Positions 12,571 to 21,592 of a stretch of 64,000 nt of DNA are shown one piece after another. Each line of letters opens with the position of its first letter. Within the stretch, counting starts at the first letter, position 1. This stretch comes from Cyclobacteriaceae bacterium (GTDB lineage: Bacteria > Bacteroidota > Bacteroidia > Cytophagales > Cyclobacteriaceae), in assembly GCA_019638255.1 (NCBI GenBank), contig JAHBUD010000001.1, positions 2,666,001-2,730,000 of the forward strand, read 5' to 3'. The notes under the pieces were generated by a model. That model was not told where the DNA came from. It searched no databases and saw nothing but the letters and a program-made list of their open reading frames with translations. The translations under genes and the position numbers were made by a program.

Positions 12571-14394
12571 ATGAAATCCCCTGCACAAATCCTACGTTTA
12601 CTTCTGATTTATGTGGTCTTGTTTTCCGGTTGTTCTGTATTAAAAAAGGAAGACCCCGAAATAGGCGTCCGTAATTTTCTGGCCGCACTCCAGGCCGATC
12701 TAACTAAATCAGATGGTGAGGTACTCAAATATTTCCGGGTAAGCCAAAGTCGCGAGGCGGTATTGGCCGCCATTAAGGTTTTTCGAAACACCGATCCGTT
12801 TGTAGTGTGTGATGCCCGGCTTGCAAACAGTACAATCACCATTGAACCTGGACAGGTTAACGTTGCGATTCCGATTACCTTTAGGATTAAAGAATTAGAT
12901 ACCAAGGATGAATTACCCTTTACAATGCAAATGACACTGGCTCCGCTTGAGAAAAGCTATGTTATCTCACAATTTGATGGAGAAGGTTTTTATCAGTCGT
13001 TTTCAACGATTAAGAACAGAAATTACTGGGAGGCCGAACAAAAACTGGCACTGCGCGAACGGATGGAGGCGTATGAAGCGGCACGAAAACTTGAATCGTT
13101 TTACGACTCCGTAATTTGGTACACTACCCATGCAGAGCAACGTTACTTCTATGTGGTGAGGGGTTCATGGATCAATACTTTTTTTCACTCAGGCAACGAT
13201 AATGTTCGCGTTCCGGATGAAACCCGTATGGGATTGGTAAATGAAATTGGTGAAACCATTGTGCCAATAGCCTTTGATCTTGTTGGAACACTTTCCTTCG
13301 TGCAGAATAATCTTGTTGAGGTAATTCGTGATGACAAAATCGGTTACTTTGATATTGGCAAACGACAATTGGTTGTCGATACCGTTTACAACCTGATCAT
13401 TCCATACGGAAAGAATAATGTATGGGCCATCGTAAAGCAAGACAGTACCATTGGATCACTCGACATGCGGTTTAATTACTCAGCCGGGTTCCCATCACCC
13501 GAAGCTGAGCAGTGGTTTAATGATTTTTCGTATCTCAAAAAGAGCATTCGGCTCAAAGCTGGTAACCAGGCATTTTGCGAAATACCCTATCAGGACTACG
13601 CGGGTAACGGAATAATCATGCCTCCATCCTACCTGGTAAGCAGCGGAATTTTCAACCCCATTGAAGGCCACATTTCGTCATCAAGTATTCCTATCTATGG
13701 CGGATGGATTGACTACAAAGAAACAACCGGATCGTTTGTGCAGCAGATTACGGATAACCTTCGGACACTGGTTGTTACCATACGAAACCGGTACCTCGAA
13801 GGTCGCGAAGAATTTTATACATCTAATAACCTGGCTTTTATTGATGATACCCAGAAGATCACCAGTGTTACCACCATCTATGGCGATGAAGTGAGCCTTC
13901 ATACAATCGACAGCACCTTGTTGGAAGTGCGAACGCCCCACAGTTATTGGTTTGGCGAGTACGAAGCAAGTGAAGAATTAAACCTGCTTAACCACACCTA
14001 TTTTTCCATCACTTCTGGAGGCACAATCGAACAGCTAAAGTCTGACAGGCTTTTCGAACAAACGGCATTTGTGAAACTCGACAGCACTTATCTTACCGGA
14101 GAATATGAAGTTTACGATTATGCCGCAAAGAGAACCCGCACGACTTACTTTTTAGCTGAAAAAACCATCACCTTCATGCGCGATGAAATCCTGGCCGATC
14201 ATGGGTACGGATTCCCCGATGACGATGAGAAGCGGGAGCATTTTAAAAACATAAGGCAGAACTACCAACCGTTATATTCTTCCCTTGAAGAGTTAAAAGA
14301 AAATTTAAGTGAGATAGATCAGTATAATCTTCAGTTTCTCAACCGCATACTGACCGTGATGAAAGGGAATTTATCCGCTTCTGCAAATCCTTAA
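12571..14394 (+). CDS. WG-repeat-like lipoprotein, 607 aa
   Basis: The N-terminus is a lipoprotein signal (L-L-I-Y-V-V-L-F-S-G-C, Cys20). Residues ~30-130 form a small alpha/beta domain (G-V-R-N-F-L-A-A-L-Q). From ~190 there are WG/beta-type repeats: G-L-V-N-E-I-G-E-T-I-V-P-I-A-F-D and K-I-G-Y-F-D-I-G-K-R-Q-L-V-V-D, which in family members form blade-like ligand-binding surfaces. The C-terminal 300 residues are not recognised. Probably anchored in the outer or inner membrane facing the periplasm. It is followed six bases later by the DUF2306 gene, so the two likely form an operon. Specific role unknown. Confidence 0.75.
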   Translation: MKSPAQILRLLLIYVVLFSGCSVLKKEDPEIGVRNFLAALQADLTKSDGEVLKYFRVSQSREAVLAAIKVFRNTDPFVVCDARLANSTITIEPGQVNVAIPITFRIKELDTKDELPFTMQMTLAPLEKSYVISQFDGEGFYQSFSTIKNRNYWEAEQKLALRERMEAYEAARKLESFYDSVIWYTTHAEQRYFYVVRGSWINTFFHSGNDNVRVPDETRMGLVNEIGETIVPIAFDLVGTLSFVQNNLVEVIRDDKIGYFDIGKRQLVVDTVYNLIIPYGKNNVWAIVKQDSTIGSLDMRFNYSAGFPSPEAEQWFNDFSYLKKSIRLKAGNQAFCEIPYQDYAGNGIIMPPSYLVSSGIFNPIEGHISSSSIPIYGGWIDYKETTGSFVQQITDNLRTLVVTIRNRYLEGREEFYTSNNLAFIDDTQKITSVTTIYGDEVSLHTIDSTLLEVRTPHSYWFGEYEASEELNLLNHTYFSITSGGTIEQLKSDRLFEQTAFVKLDSTYLTGEYEVYDYAAKRTRTTYFLAEKTITFMRDEILADHGYGFPDDDEKREHFKNIRQNYQPLYSSLEELKENLSEIDQYNLQFLNRILTVMKGNLSASANP

Positions 14395-14400
14395 GTTCAG

Positions 14401-15030
14401 GTGAAGGGACTGAAGAATCTTTGGTTTGTGGTGCTGGTCATATTGGCGATGCCGCTTGCGATCAATGCACTCGCCTACATTAACTTCGATCCTGTCTACG
14501 GCTTTCTCCGTCTTAAGCAACAGGCCATTGCTACCGGATTCTATCTACCTGCGTACTACGCACACGTGCTGGCGGCTGCACTTATACTGCTCATAGGTAT
14601 TTTTCAACTCCATCCTACCCTGGGGCTACGCTGGCGAAAGTTTCACCGCACCTTAGGCAAGGTGTATGTGGGTGGTGTCCTATTTGTTTCAGCACCAGGG
14701 GCGTTGGTCATGAGTTTTTTTATTAACCGTGGTCCATTGGTGCTCTCAAGTTTTGTAGTTCAGTGTACGTTGTGGTTTGTGTTTACGTGGCTTGCCTACC
14801 GCCATATACGTACTGGCAACATACAGGCTCACCGTCAGTGGATGCTACGAAGTTTCGCGCTTACTTTGGCTGCCATCACCTTGCGCCTTTATGTCTTCGT
14901 CAGCTCATGGTCATTCGACCTTGGCCAGCCTGAAGCCTACGCCACCATTGCCTGGCTAAGTTGGTTGCCGAACCTGTTGATCTGCGAATGGTATTTGAAT
15001 GTGAGGCGTAAGCAGGTAGTGGCAACTTAG
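14401..15030 (+). CDS. DUF2306-family membrane protein
   Basis: The 209-aa protein has about six transmembrane helices and the DUF2306 hallmarks: A-H-V-L-A-A-A-L-I-L-L-I-G-I-F-Q early, R-W-R-K-F-H-R-T-L-G-K-V-Y-V in the middle, and G-N-I-Q-A-H-R-Q-W-M-L-R-S-F-A later. The conserved histidines (H-R-T-L-G-K, A-H-R-Q-W-M) could bind haem or metal, but the function of the family is not established. Translation starts at a GTG, six bases after the preceding stop. Confidence 0.85.
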   Translation: MKGLKNLWFVVLVILAMPLAINALAYINFDPVYGFLRLKQQAIATGFYLPAYYAHVLAAALILLIGIFQLHPTLGLRWRKFHRTLGKVYVGGVLFVSAPGALVMSFFINRGPLVLSSFVVQCTLWFVFTWLAYRHIRTGNIQAHRQWMLRSFALTLAAITLRLYVFVSSWSFDLGQPEAYATIAWLSWLPNLLICEWYLNVRRKQVVAT

Positions 15031-15149
15031 GGATCAACAATTCAAAACTTTGGAGTAACTCACACTTCTTGCGGAGTAATGAGCAATAACTGCATTATTT
15101 CCGGACACGATTACTATAAGTATTTTCGCTATTTATTTGCTAACAAAAA

Positions 15150-18100
15150 TTACCTGATTAGTTGCACCCATCCTTTCATTTCCATTACTTCCTCATCGCA
15201 TCCCCTAAAATTCGCAAACCAGTAATACATACCAGCTGGGTAATCGCCACCCTGCCAGCTCCCATCAGGACTGTTGTAAATAAGTTCTCCATATCGATTA
15301 AAAATACGCAATAGCAATACTTCAGTATTCGTTTCAAAATGAAAATCGGAGTTAAACTGATCTCCATTGGGCGTGAATACATTAGGGGCAAAAACCTGTG
15401 TACTTTCAAACTTAATATAAAAAGGTGCTGATTGGAAGGAGCAGAAACCATAGACACCGCGAACTGTATAACGTCCAGTCTCCTCAATTACCTTTTGCGT
15501 CCCTTGGCCAGAACCGATCACTTTGAATTCATCTTCCTCGGTAGGCGCATACTCCCAGGTATATGAAGTACCGTCCCGCGATGACACCGTGAGTAAATAC
15601 ACAGCCTCATTGCAAACTATATTTAGTGTATTTTCTTCCGGAAAAATCTGAAAGGCCATATCTGAGTTAAACCCAATCTGAACTGGTTCACTATAGGCTA
15701 CACAGTCACCATTGGATGCAGTCACCTGGTAATATCCCTGCTCGTAAACTATTACCTCTGAATTAAGTGGTTTGTTTATGGTGTTGAATGGTACCGTCTC
15801 ACTTTCGCGATAGAACCATGTGAATACGAGTTCAGGGTTGTCAACCTCAACTTTTAGGAAGGCAGTACCTGTAGAGCAAAAGTCACCAGGCAAACGAGTA
15901 ATTACTATTGGTTCAATAATCCTTACCTCGATACTATCTTTTAGGTTAACAACACACCCTAAAGGCGTTATAAAGCTATACAATAAAGGATAAACGCCAT
16001 TGCCTAATGTGCCTGAATGAAAATGATTGTCCTCTACCCCTGGTCCTTCCCATGTTCCTATATCATATGTAGCAATAAGCGGAATGGATTGATGATTCTC
16101 ACACACTACTGTCTGCGGGCCAATAGAAACCTGAAGTTCACCTTCAACAGTAACATAAAAAATTGCTGACTGTTGCGAACAAAGGAGCCCTGAAACCAAA
16201 ACATAATATTCCCCAGGGACATTAACAGACCTGACAGGTCCACCTGGACCTATGGAAACAAACGAATTCGTGCCCATTTTCATAAAATACCATTCATAGG
16301 TCGCATCAGGTATTTCAACTACTTCAAGCACTATCTCTCCTTCGTTGCACAAAATAGATTCAGTGGGTGATAGTAATTCAATTAAAATTGATCCACCCAC
16401 TTCTATATGAACTTTACCTTCATAAGCACAATTAGGCGTGGTATAGGTGAGAATTGTGGTGCCCTGTCCGACAATACCAGGATCAAATAGGCCAGTTGGG
16501 GTAACACCAGGGCCAGTCCATACTCCTCCAAATGGGTAACCATAGAGTTGAATCGGATCAGAGCTTTCACATACTGGTGGGTTCAGAAAAATGACAGGAG
16601 GAGTTGGGATATAATATACCGCTCCAGAAAAGGAACCTGAAGGTGTATTTTCATTTCGAGATCCAATAAAAAACATCTCTTCATCTACTGATACAGATGC
16701 GCCAAAGTTATCTTGCTCATCAGCTGAATAGCGGTTACCTTGAAGATTGAGGTATTCATAGGTTTCATGCCAAAAAAAATCCTTGGACTGAATAATGTAC
16801 GTATTACCGGGTACTGTTCTTACTTGATTGTCTTCAGTAAGAAATTTACCAGGAGCCCCAACTACAAGGGTATTACCAATTGCATCGATTGAGGAACCAA
16901 AGTAACCACCTTCCACAGGATTTTCTGCACCAATAATTGCCGTTGGCTGCATACTTGGTGTCCATAGTTTTCCTGGAAGCTTGGCATAGACATAAACAGC
17001 ACCTGACTTTTGAACACCATTGTAGGTGTAGGCAGGTACTCCAACAAAAAGATGATTGTCCAGAAGTTTCACCGCACCGCCAAAACCGGAAGTTATTTCA
17101 GCGTCAATGCTGAAATTAATTTCCCATTTTCCTGTGCTGGTGTTTTTGGAAACAAAAGAAATCCCTCCACCAATGGTGAAGTAATTTCCAACCACAAGCA
17201 TATTCTGATGTATATCTAATCGTACAGAGGGCCACGATTTATCAAGCGGCTTACCAAAATAGAGAACGTCTTGATACATCCATTTTCCATCAATCTTTTC
17301 ATATATAATCACAGCATTTGTGTGTAGATCGCTGAGATTATTGTATGCAGACGCAAAAAGCATGTCACCATTCATAGCTACTGCTGCTCCGATGTGGTTT
17401 AGCATAAGCTCTTCGGGTGCGGACACTGAATCATATAAAAGAGCAGATGACCATGATGAAGTTATTCGTTTGTAAAGAAAAATTTTACCAAGACCTGAGG
17501 ATGAGTTTGAATATCGATAGGAAGGTGCTCCAACCGCCAGTTCATCTCCACTTATTGCCAAGCTATAACCAAACCCTGAGTCGGAGCCGCCTGTTGGTCT
17601 CTCGCGTCTTTGTGAAGGACGGATAATGTGTTTCCTTGAATGGTCTTCTCCATATCTTTCATATACATACACGGCTCCTGCTCCCCTACCTGAACTGCCG
17701 TCATAAGGTGCACCGGCTAACAATCCCTCAGGCGTTTTGCGAACGGACAGACCGTGAAAAAATCTACTGGAATTTTTGCGGCTTACGGTTACATTCTGAA
17801 GACTTCCCCAAATGCCTTCACTGCGCGTAATCGATACAACCGACTCGCGATATGCAAACCCAACAGCTTCAGCCCCAACAGAACGAATTAACTCTGTTCC
17901 ATTCCACACCATGTTTAGAGCATAATCCGACCGTTGACTCAAGCCTACTTGCTCATGGATCATCTCACTACTAATACTCTGCCATGAAGAATTAGTTGCG
18001 GTAACTAGCAAAGTCTTCCCTTTATAGTAATCCCCATCGGGTTCGAGTAGACTAATGGCCAACTCAGTTGAAGAAACAAACTGAATTGGAGTAGGAAAAC

Positions 18101-19034
18101 GGAGAGAGGACTCATAGCCTGGGATACTGGTGCGAACGGTCTCCACCGCATCTTCCCATTCACCGTTCCTTTTGTAGATAAATAGTTTATCTCCGCTATC
18201 ACCATCTTGTATGTAAACTAATCCCATAGTCGCAACCATATCATCTGTTGCTGTTAAGATTCTGCCATAATAAAAAGCAGCGCCCATAGGTAATGACTGT
18301 GAAAGTTTTGCCAGGTAATCGAATCCTGTTACGTTTCGCTTGTAAACATAAATGCCACTTCCACTAGGGTCATTATCTGAAGAAACATACAGGTAATCAC
18401 CTTTTAAAAGTGTCGCTACGCCAAAAATATTGGCGTGTGAATCTAAATCTGGTCCAGGTACAACTTCAATCATAGGACTACTCCAATCAGAGCCCGATTG
18501 GTGAATGATATAAAATTTTGCTGTATTAGTCCCCGGACTACCAACAACAATTTTGGTTGCATCCTCAGAAATGCTTACTGGCGAATAGTGCTCCAGAAAA
18601 TCCGGCAATTCTACTCTCACTGACTCCTGCATACTCGTCCATCCGCCTACTGGCTTTTCATAGATATACACAAATCCTTTTGGGTATCGCCTATCGATAA
18701 CAACTACTACCTCACCCTGCGGATCAATAGCGACATCATTACCAAAAAAGCCAAAGGAAATCGGATTGGAGGGTGTTAACATAGCCCGATAAGCCCAACC
18801 TGCAGGAGTTTTCTCGTATAGAAAAACAGCGCCACCGTAAAGTATTCCCAGTGTATCACTATTTTCTGCACCCACAACAATAAAGTTGCTGTTTGCTGCA
18901 AGTGCACTCCCAAAACGGTCATCGTTATTTACCGAAGGCTCTGGAAGCAGTTGATTCAAAGTAGTGTTACATTGTGCAAAAACCCTACCCCAAAAAAACA
19001 CAAAATATATAACAGCTAGTACTCGCGTAGTCAA
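15150..19034 (-). CDS. large secreted beta-propeller (FG-GAP-like) protein with gliding-motility-type C-terminal domain
   Basis: The 1294-aa protein opens with a signal peptide ending near A-Q-C. Residues ~30-790 hold many repeats of the type F-G-x-S/A-L-A-x-x...V-V-G-A-x...G-A-V-Y-V-Y/F-L-Y, i.e. integrin-alpha-like FG-GAP blades. After ~800 come Ig-like/PKD-type segments (C-x-x-G-x-x-x-L, typical of surface adhesins). The last ~80 residues (F-A-P-N-V-F-T-P-N-G-D ... N-R-Y-G-E-L-I-Y ... G-M-Y-Y-W) form the gliding-motility-associated/CHU_C region used as a type IX secretion signal. Predicted cell-surface or secreted protein. The start is a TTG (19034); there is no in-frame ATG, and the signal peptide follows directly. 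Confidence 0.88.
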   Translation of the reverse strand: MTTRVLAVIYFVFFWGRVFAQCNTTLNQLLPEPSVNNDDRFGSALAANSNFIVVGAENSDTLGILYGGAVFLYEKTPAGWAYRAMLTPSNPISFGFFGNDVAIDPQGEVVVVIDRRYPKGFVYIYEKPVGGWTSMQESVRVELPDFLEHYSPVSISEDATKIVVGSPGTNTAKFYIIHQSGSDWSSPMIEVVPGPDLDSHANIFGVATLLKGDYLYVSSDNDPSGSGIYVYKRNVTGFDYLAKLSQSLPMGAAFYYGRILTATDDMVATMGLVYIQDGDSGDKLFIYKRNGEWEDAVETVRTSIPGYESSLRFPTPIQFVSSTELAISLLEPDGDYYKGKTLLVTATNSSWQSISSEMIHEQVGLSQRSDYALNMVWNGTELIRSVGAEAVGFAYRESVVSITRSEGIWGSLQNVTVSRKNSSRFFHGLSVRKTPEGLLAGAPYDGSSGRGAGAVYVYERYGEDHSRKHIIRPSQRRERPTGGSDSGFGYSLAISGDELAVGAPSYRYSNSSSGLGKIFLYKRITSSWSSALLYDSVSAPEELMLNHIGAAVAMNGDMLFASAYNNLSDLHTNAVIIYEKIDGKWMYQDVLYFGKPLDKSWPSVRLDIHQNMLVVGNYFTIGGGISFVSKNTSTGKWEINFSIDAEITSGFGGAVKLLDNHLFVGVPAYTYNGVQKSGAVYVYAKLPGKLWTPSMQPTAIIGAENPVEGGYFGSSIDAIGNTLVVGAPGKFLTEDNQVRTVPGNTYIIQSKDFFWHETYEYLNLQGNRYSADEQDNFGASVSVDEEMFFIGSRNENTPSGSFSGAVYYIPTPPVIFLNPPVCESSDPIQLYGYPFGGVWTGPGVTPTGLFDPGIVGQGTTILTYTTPNCAYEGKVHIEVGGSILIELLSPTESILCNEGEIVLEVVEIPDATYEWYFMKMGTNSFVSIGPGGPVRSVNVPGEYYVLVSGLLCSQQSAIFYVTVEGELQVSIGPQTVVCENHQSIPLIATYDIGTWEGPGVEDNHFHSGTLGNGVYPLLYSFITPLGCVVNLKDSIEVRIIEPIVITRLPGDFCSTGTAFLKVEVDNPELVFTWFYRESETVPFNTINKPLNSEVIVYEQGYYQVTASNGDCVAYSEPVQIGFNSDMAFQIFPEENTLNIVCNEAVYLLTVSSRDGTSYTWEYAPTEEDEFKVIGSGQGTQKVIEETGRYTVRGVYGFCSFQSAPFYIKFESTQVFAPNVFTPNGDQFNSDFHFETNTEVLLLRIFNRYGELIYNSPDGSWQGGDYPAGMYYWFANFRGCDEEVMEMKGWVQLIR

Positions 19035-19062
19035 TTTGAAATGATAGTAAACATCAATAACG

Positions 19063-19094
19063 CAAATTTACAGATAGTATCCTTTGAACAGCAA
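19063..19094 (-). promoter_or_regulatory. predicted promoter of the propeller protein gene
   Basis: On the minus strand a TAAATTTG -7 element (plus-strand 19063-19070) is preceded by TTG at 19092-19094 with a 21-base spacer, fitting TTG-N-TAnnTTTG. It lies about 30 bases upstream of the TTG start codon, so it supports that start. Confidence 0.6.
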
Positions 19095-19213
19095 GGTCAT
19101 TTTTCCTTTGTCATCAATTTTTTCTTCAACGTGTTTAGAGATTGGGTATAGAAGATTAAAGGGGTTAATTCTGAACATTGAAACTGAAAATTTTATATTT
19201 TATTTAAGATTAT

Positions 19214-19281
19214 GGGTATAATTTAACCCTATTTCAAACGATTTCTGACATTTTTATTCAAATAAGGGTATTTTTTTAACC
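19214..19281. repeat. twin GGGTAT...TTAACC motifs upstream of the 257-aa gene
   Basis: GGGTATAATTTAACCCT at 19214-19230 and AGGGTATTTTTTTAACC at about 19265-19281 share a half-palindromic GGGT...AACC pattern. They lie 54 to 121 bases before the ATG at 19335, in an otherwise very A/T-rich leader. They may be operator sites for an unidentified regulator. The rest of the intergenic stretch 19095-19334 shows nothing else. Confidence 0.4.
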
Positions 19282-19334
19282 ATAGGTTAATATTTTAAAC
19301 AAAATATTATCTAAACCTTAACCCCAACATCATT

Positions 19335-20108
19335 ATGAAAAACCCTGTTAACCACGCCTTGCCCGCTACAAAATTCAGTGTAGTCGTCCTTTGTTTCTTA
19401 CTTATTTTCACGACAACCGTGCGCACGGCACAAGCCCAGGAAGATGAAAGTAAATTCGGACTCTCTGTTTCACTCAACTCTGATATTTTCTTTGGGTTCT
19501 ATCCATTCTTTGCCGGCTCGTATAAACTAAATGAAAAGGCGGAATTTACCTTCTACGGAATTCTTTGGTCTGGTGGTACCGGTGCCGCCTGGGGTAACTG
19601 GACTGAATTTGGTGGCGGCATAAATTTTTTGGTATCAGAAGGACTAAATATCAACCCGCAAATTGGTTTGCTAAATGGTAGTTTAACTTCTGGTCTTGGA
19701 ACACCAGTATTGGGTGAAGGTATTGTGCCCAACCTTACAATTGGTGCTGACTACAGCAAGTTTGAAGGTGAGATCTATTTTGGCTACTACCTGGGACTTG
19801 ACCATGGCAATCCAAATACAAACAACTTCATTCACTATTGGATAAATGGCGGAACAAAGCTTAGCTCCTTTTTTTCTGCTGGTTTGCACTTTGAACACTT
19901 AAGGTTTGCCGGTGGAAAGGACCACGCAAGCGATGCCGCATATAATTACTATGCGTCTGTAGGTCCTTACATCCAATTCGCTAATCCCAATGGCAAATCT
20001 TTTGCCCGGTTTACTACCGGATGGGATTTAAGAAGTGATGAAGAGGTAGCAAAAAGTGGTTACGAGCAACCATCGTTCTTTAAACTTTCCGTTGGTTTTA
20101 GCTTATAG
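19335..20108 (+). CDS. outer-membrane beta-barrel-like exported protein, 257 aa
   Basis: A signal peptide (hydrophobic V-V-V-L-C-F-L-L-I-F, cleavage near A-Q-A-Q-E) is followed by alternating hydrophobic/aromatic strands rich in glycine and aromatic residues (F-F-G-F-Y-P-F-F-A-G-S-Y, Y-F-G-Y-Y-L-G-L), and it ends in K-L-S-V-G-F-S-L with a small hydrophobic terminus, as in outer-membrane barrels. It resembles DUF6733-type proteins, from memory only. Probably monocistronic: it has its own upstream leader with twin motifs and a strong terminator right after its stop. Confidence 0.7.
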   Translation: MKNPVNHALPATKFSVVVLCFLLIFTTTVRTAQAQEDESKFGLSVSLNSDIFFGFYPFFAGSYKLNEKAEFTFYGILWSGGTGAAWGNWTEFGGGINFLVSEGLNINPQIGLLNGSLTSGLGTPVLGEGIVPNLTIGADYSKFEGEIYFGYYLGLDHGNPNTNNFIHYWINGGTKLSSFFSAGLHFEHLRFAGGKDHASDAAYNYYASVGPYIQFANPNGKSFARFTTGWDLRSDEEVAKSGYEQPSFFKLSVGFSL

Positions 20109-20131
20109 AAGAATCTATATAAACTACTGCC

Positions 20132-20168
20132 AAAAACCTTTGCCCGCTACCAACGGGTAAAGGTTTTT
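20132..20168 (+). terminator. rho-independent terminator
   Basis: AAAAACCTTTGCCCG and CGGGTAAAGGTTTTTT form a stem of about 14 pairs with a short loop, ending in seven T. It lies 24 bases after the stop of the barrel protein gene. Confidence 0.9.
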
Positions 20169-20261
20169 TTATTGCACTCACCGAAAAATTTAACCTCACA
20201 GAAATTTCATCTATAGTCGAACTATCGTGACGTCTTCCTTTTCTTGTATTATTGCAACTTG

Positions 20262-20582
20262 ATGCACAGAAAAATAAAAACATTCGCCACGGTAGCGCTA
20301 CTCGAAGGGATCTCCTACATTGTTTTGTTAGCTATTGCAATGCCCCTCAAGTACCTCTACGATCTTCCGCAAGCAGTGAACATTGTCGGTTGGGCACACG
20401 GAATCTTATTTATTCTCTACGGTATACTGCTATTGCTCTGCTGGATAGAATATCGGTGGAACTTCGGACGGGTAGTGTGGTACTTTATGGCTTCCCTCCT
20501 CCCGGTTGTACCCTTTATTATTGAACGGAGGCTAAAGCAAGAGTACTTTCCTAAGTCTTCGCCAATGCCTGCGAAAGGGTGA
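20262..20582 (+). CDS. DUF3817-family membrane protein
   Basis: A 106-aa protein with three transmembrane segments. The pattern A-L-L-E-G-I-S-Y-I-V-L-L, M-P-L-K-Y, V-G-W-A-H-G-I-L-F-I and a C-terminal I-E-R-R-L-K is diagnostic for DUF3817, whose function is unknown. The ATG at 20262 is preferred to an upstream TTG. Its last 32 bases overlap the 3' end of the desaturase gene on the opposite strand. Confidence 0.88.
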   Translation: MHRKIKTFATVALLEGISYIVLLAIAMPLKYLYDLPQAVNIVGWAHGILFILYGILLLLCWIEYRWNFGRVVWYFMASLLPVVPFIIERRLKQEYFPKSSPMPAKG

Positions 20583-21537
20583 CCATCTTGCTGCCTTCAG
20601 CATCCCAGAGTTTAAGGCGGAAACATCGCCACATCTCAACTGGGTTCCATGATGTTTTGGGTGCATTCCAAATTTCCGGCATACTGTTATATGCCTCCGG
20701 CAATCGGTAGAACGGAATGCGCGAATTGAGGTGGTGCACATGATGATACCCGATATTGCCAGTGAACCAATGCATAACTTTCGGCATCGCCATAAAACTG
20801 GTTGATTCTATCGCAGCCTTATCGTATTGCCAATCGTGGTTCTCGGCAAATTTTGCACCCGGAAAATTATGCTGGCAGTAAAACAAATACGAACCCATAA
20901 AGTACGCTAGAAAGAAAGGAAGTACCCAACTGATCATAAGTGTTGTGATACCAAAGAAATAATAAATGGCAAAGGCTCCCGCTGCATGAAGCACTAACGC
21001 AAGCAATGAGTCCATATGTTTGCGCGGGCTCTGCACAAACGATTTTATATTAAGCCAGTAAATAAACAATGTGAGGTAACCGAATATTACCGTTAGCGGA
21101 TGTCGATTGATCAGGTATAGGCGCTGCTCAGCCGGTGTAAGTGTGAGATACCGGGTTACGGAAATAGTTGGATACGAACCGATACCATGTATGGTCAACT
21201 TTGAATTATGGGTGTGGTGATGATCGTGCGATCGTTTCCAGATGGTTTGCGGAGCCAGGATATAAATGCCGAATAACTTCATGATCCACCGGGCAGTGGC
21301 AGACCCCTGCAGGATGGCATGGTGCTGATAGTCATGATAGATGATAAACATTCGCACATAAAAAAGAGCCAAAAGGCAACCTATGGCAACGCGTAAGGCA
21401 ATGTGTATATCGGCAAAGGTTGCGGCAAATAAAACAATTATAGCCGTTAGTGTTAGGATTGTTTCGGTCCAACTTCTGAGCTTGTTTTCGCGGATAAAGG
21501 CTTTACTGGCCAGTAGTAAATCGTGTGGAGTGCGCAT
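20551..21537 (-). CDS. membrane fatty acid desaturase
   Basis: The 328-aa protein has four or more transmembrane helices and three histidine boxes for a di-iron centre: H-D-Y-Q-H-H, H-D-H-H-H-T-H-N and H-H-V-H-H-L-N. This is the fatty acid desaturase/hydroxylase fold: it would introduce double bonds (or hydroxyls) into acyl chains at the inner membrane using O2. The substrate cannot be inferred. Upstream lies an LpxL-type acyltransferase on the same strand, 55 bases away, so both may act on membrane lipids. The 3' end overlaps the convergent DUF3817 gene by 32 bp. Confidence 0.92.
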   Translation of the reverse strand: MRTPHDLLLASKAFIRENKLRSWTETILTLTAIIVLFAATFADIHIALRVAIGCLLALFYVRMFIIYHDYQHHAILQGSATARWIMKLFGIYILAPQTIWKRSHDHHHTHNSKLTIHGIGSYPTISVTRYLTLTPAEQRLYLINRHPLTVIFGYLTLFIYWLNIKSFVQSPRKHMDSLLALVLHAAGAFAIYYFFGITTLMISWVLPFFLAYFMGSYLFYCQHNFPGAKFAENHDWQYDKAAIESTSFMAMPKVMHWFTGNIGYHHVHHLNSRIPFYRLPEAYNSMPEIWNAPKTSWNPVEMWRCFRLKLWDAEGSKMVTLSQALAKT

Positions 21538-21592
21538 TAATCCACAAAGATAATCAAATAAACTTCGCCCAATATTACGGGTCTTTTACGAT

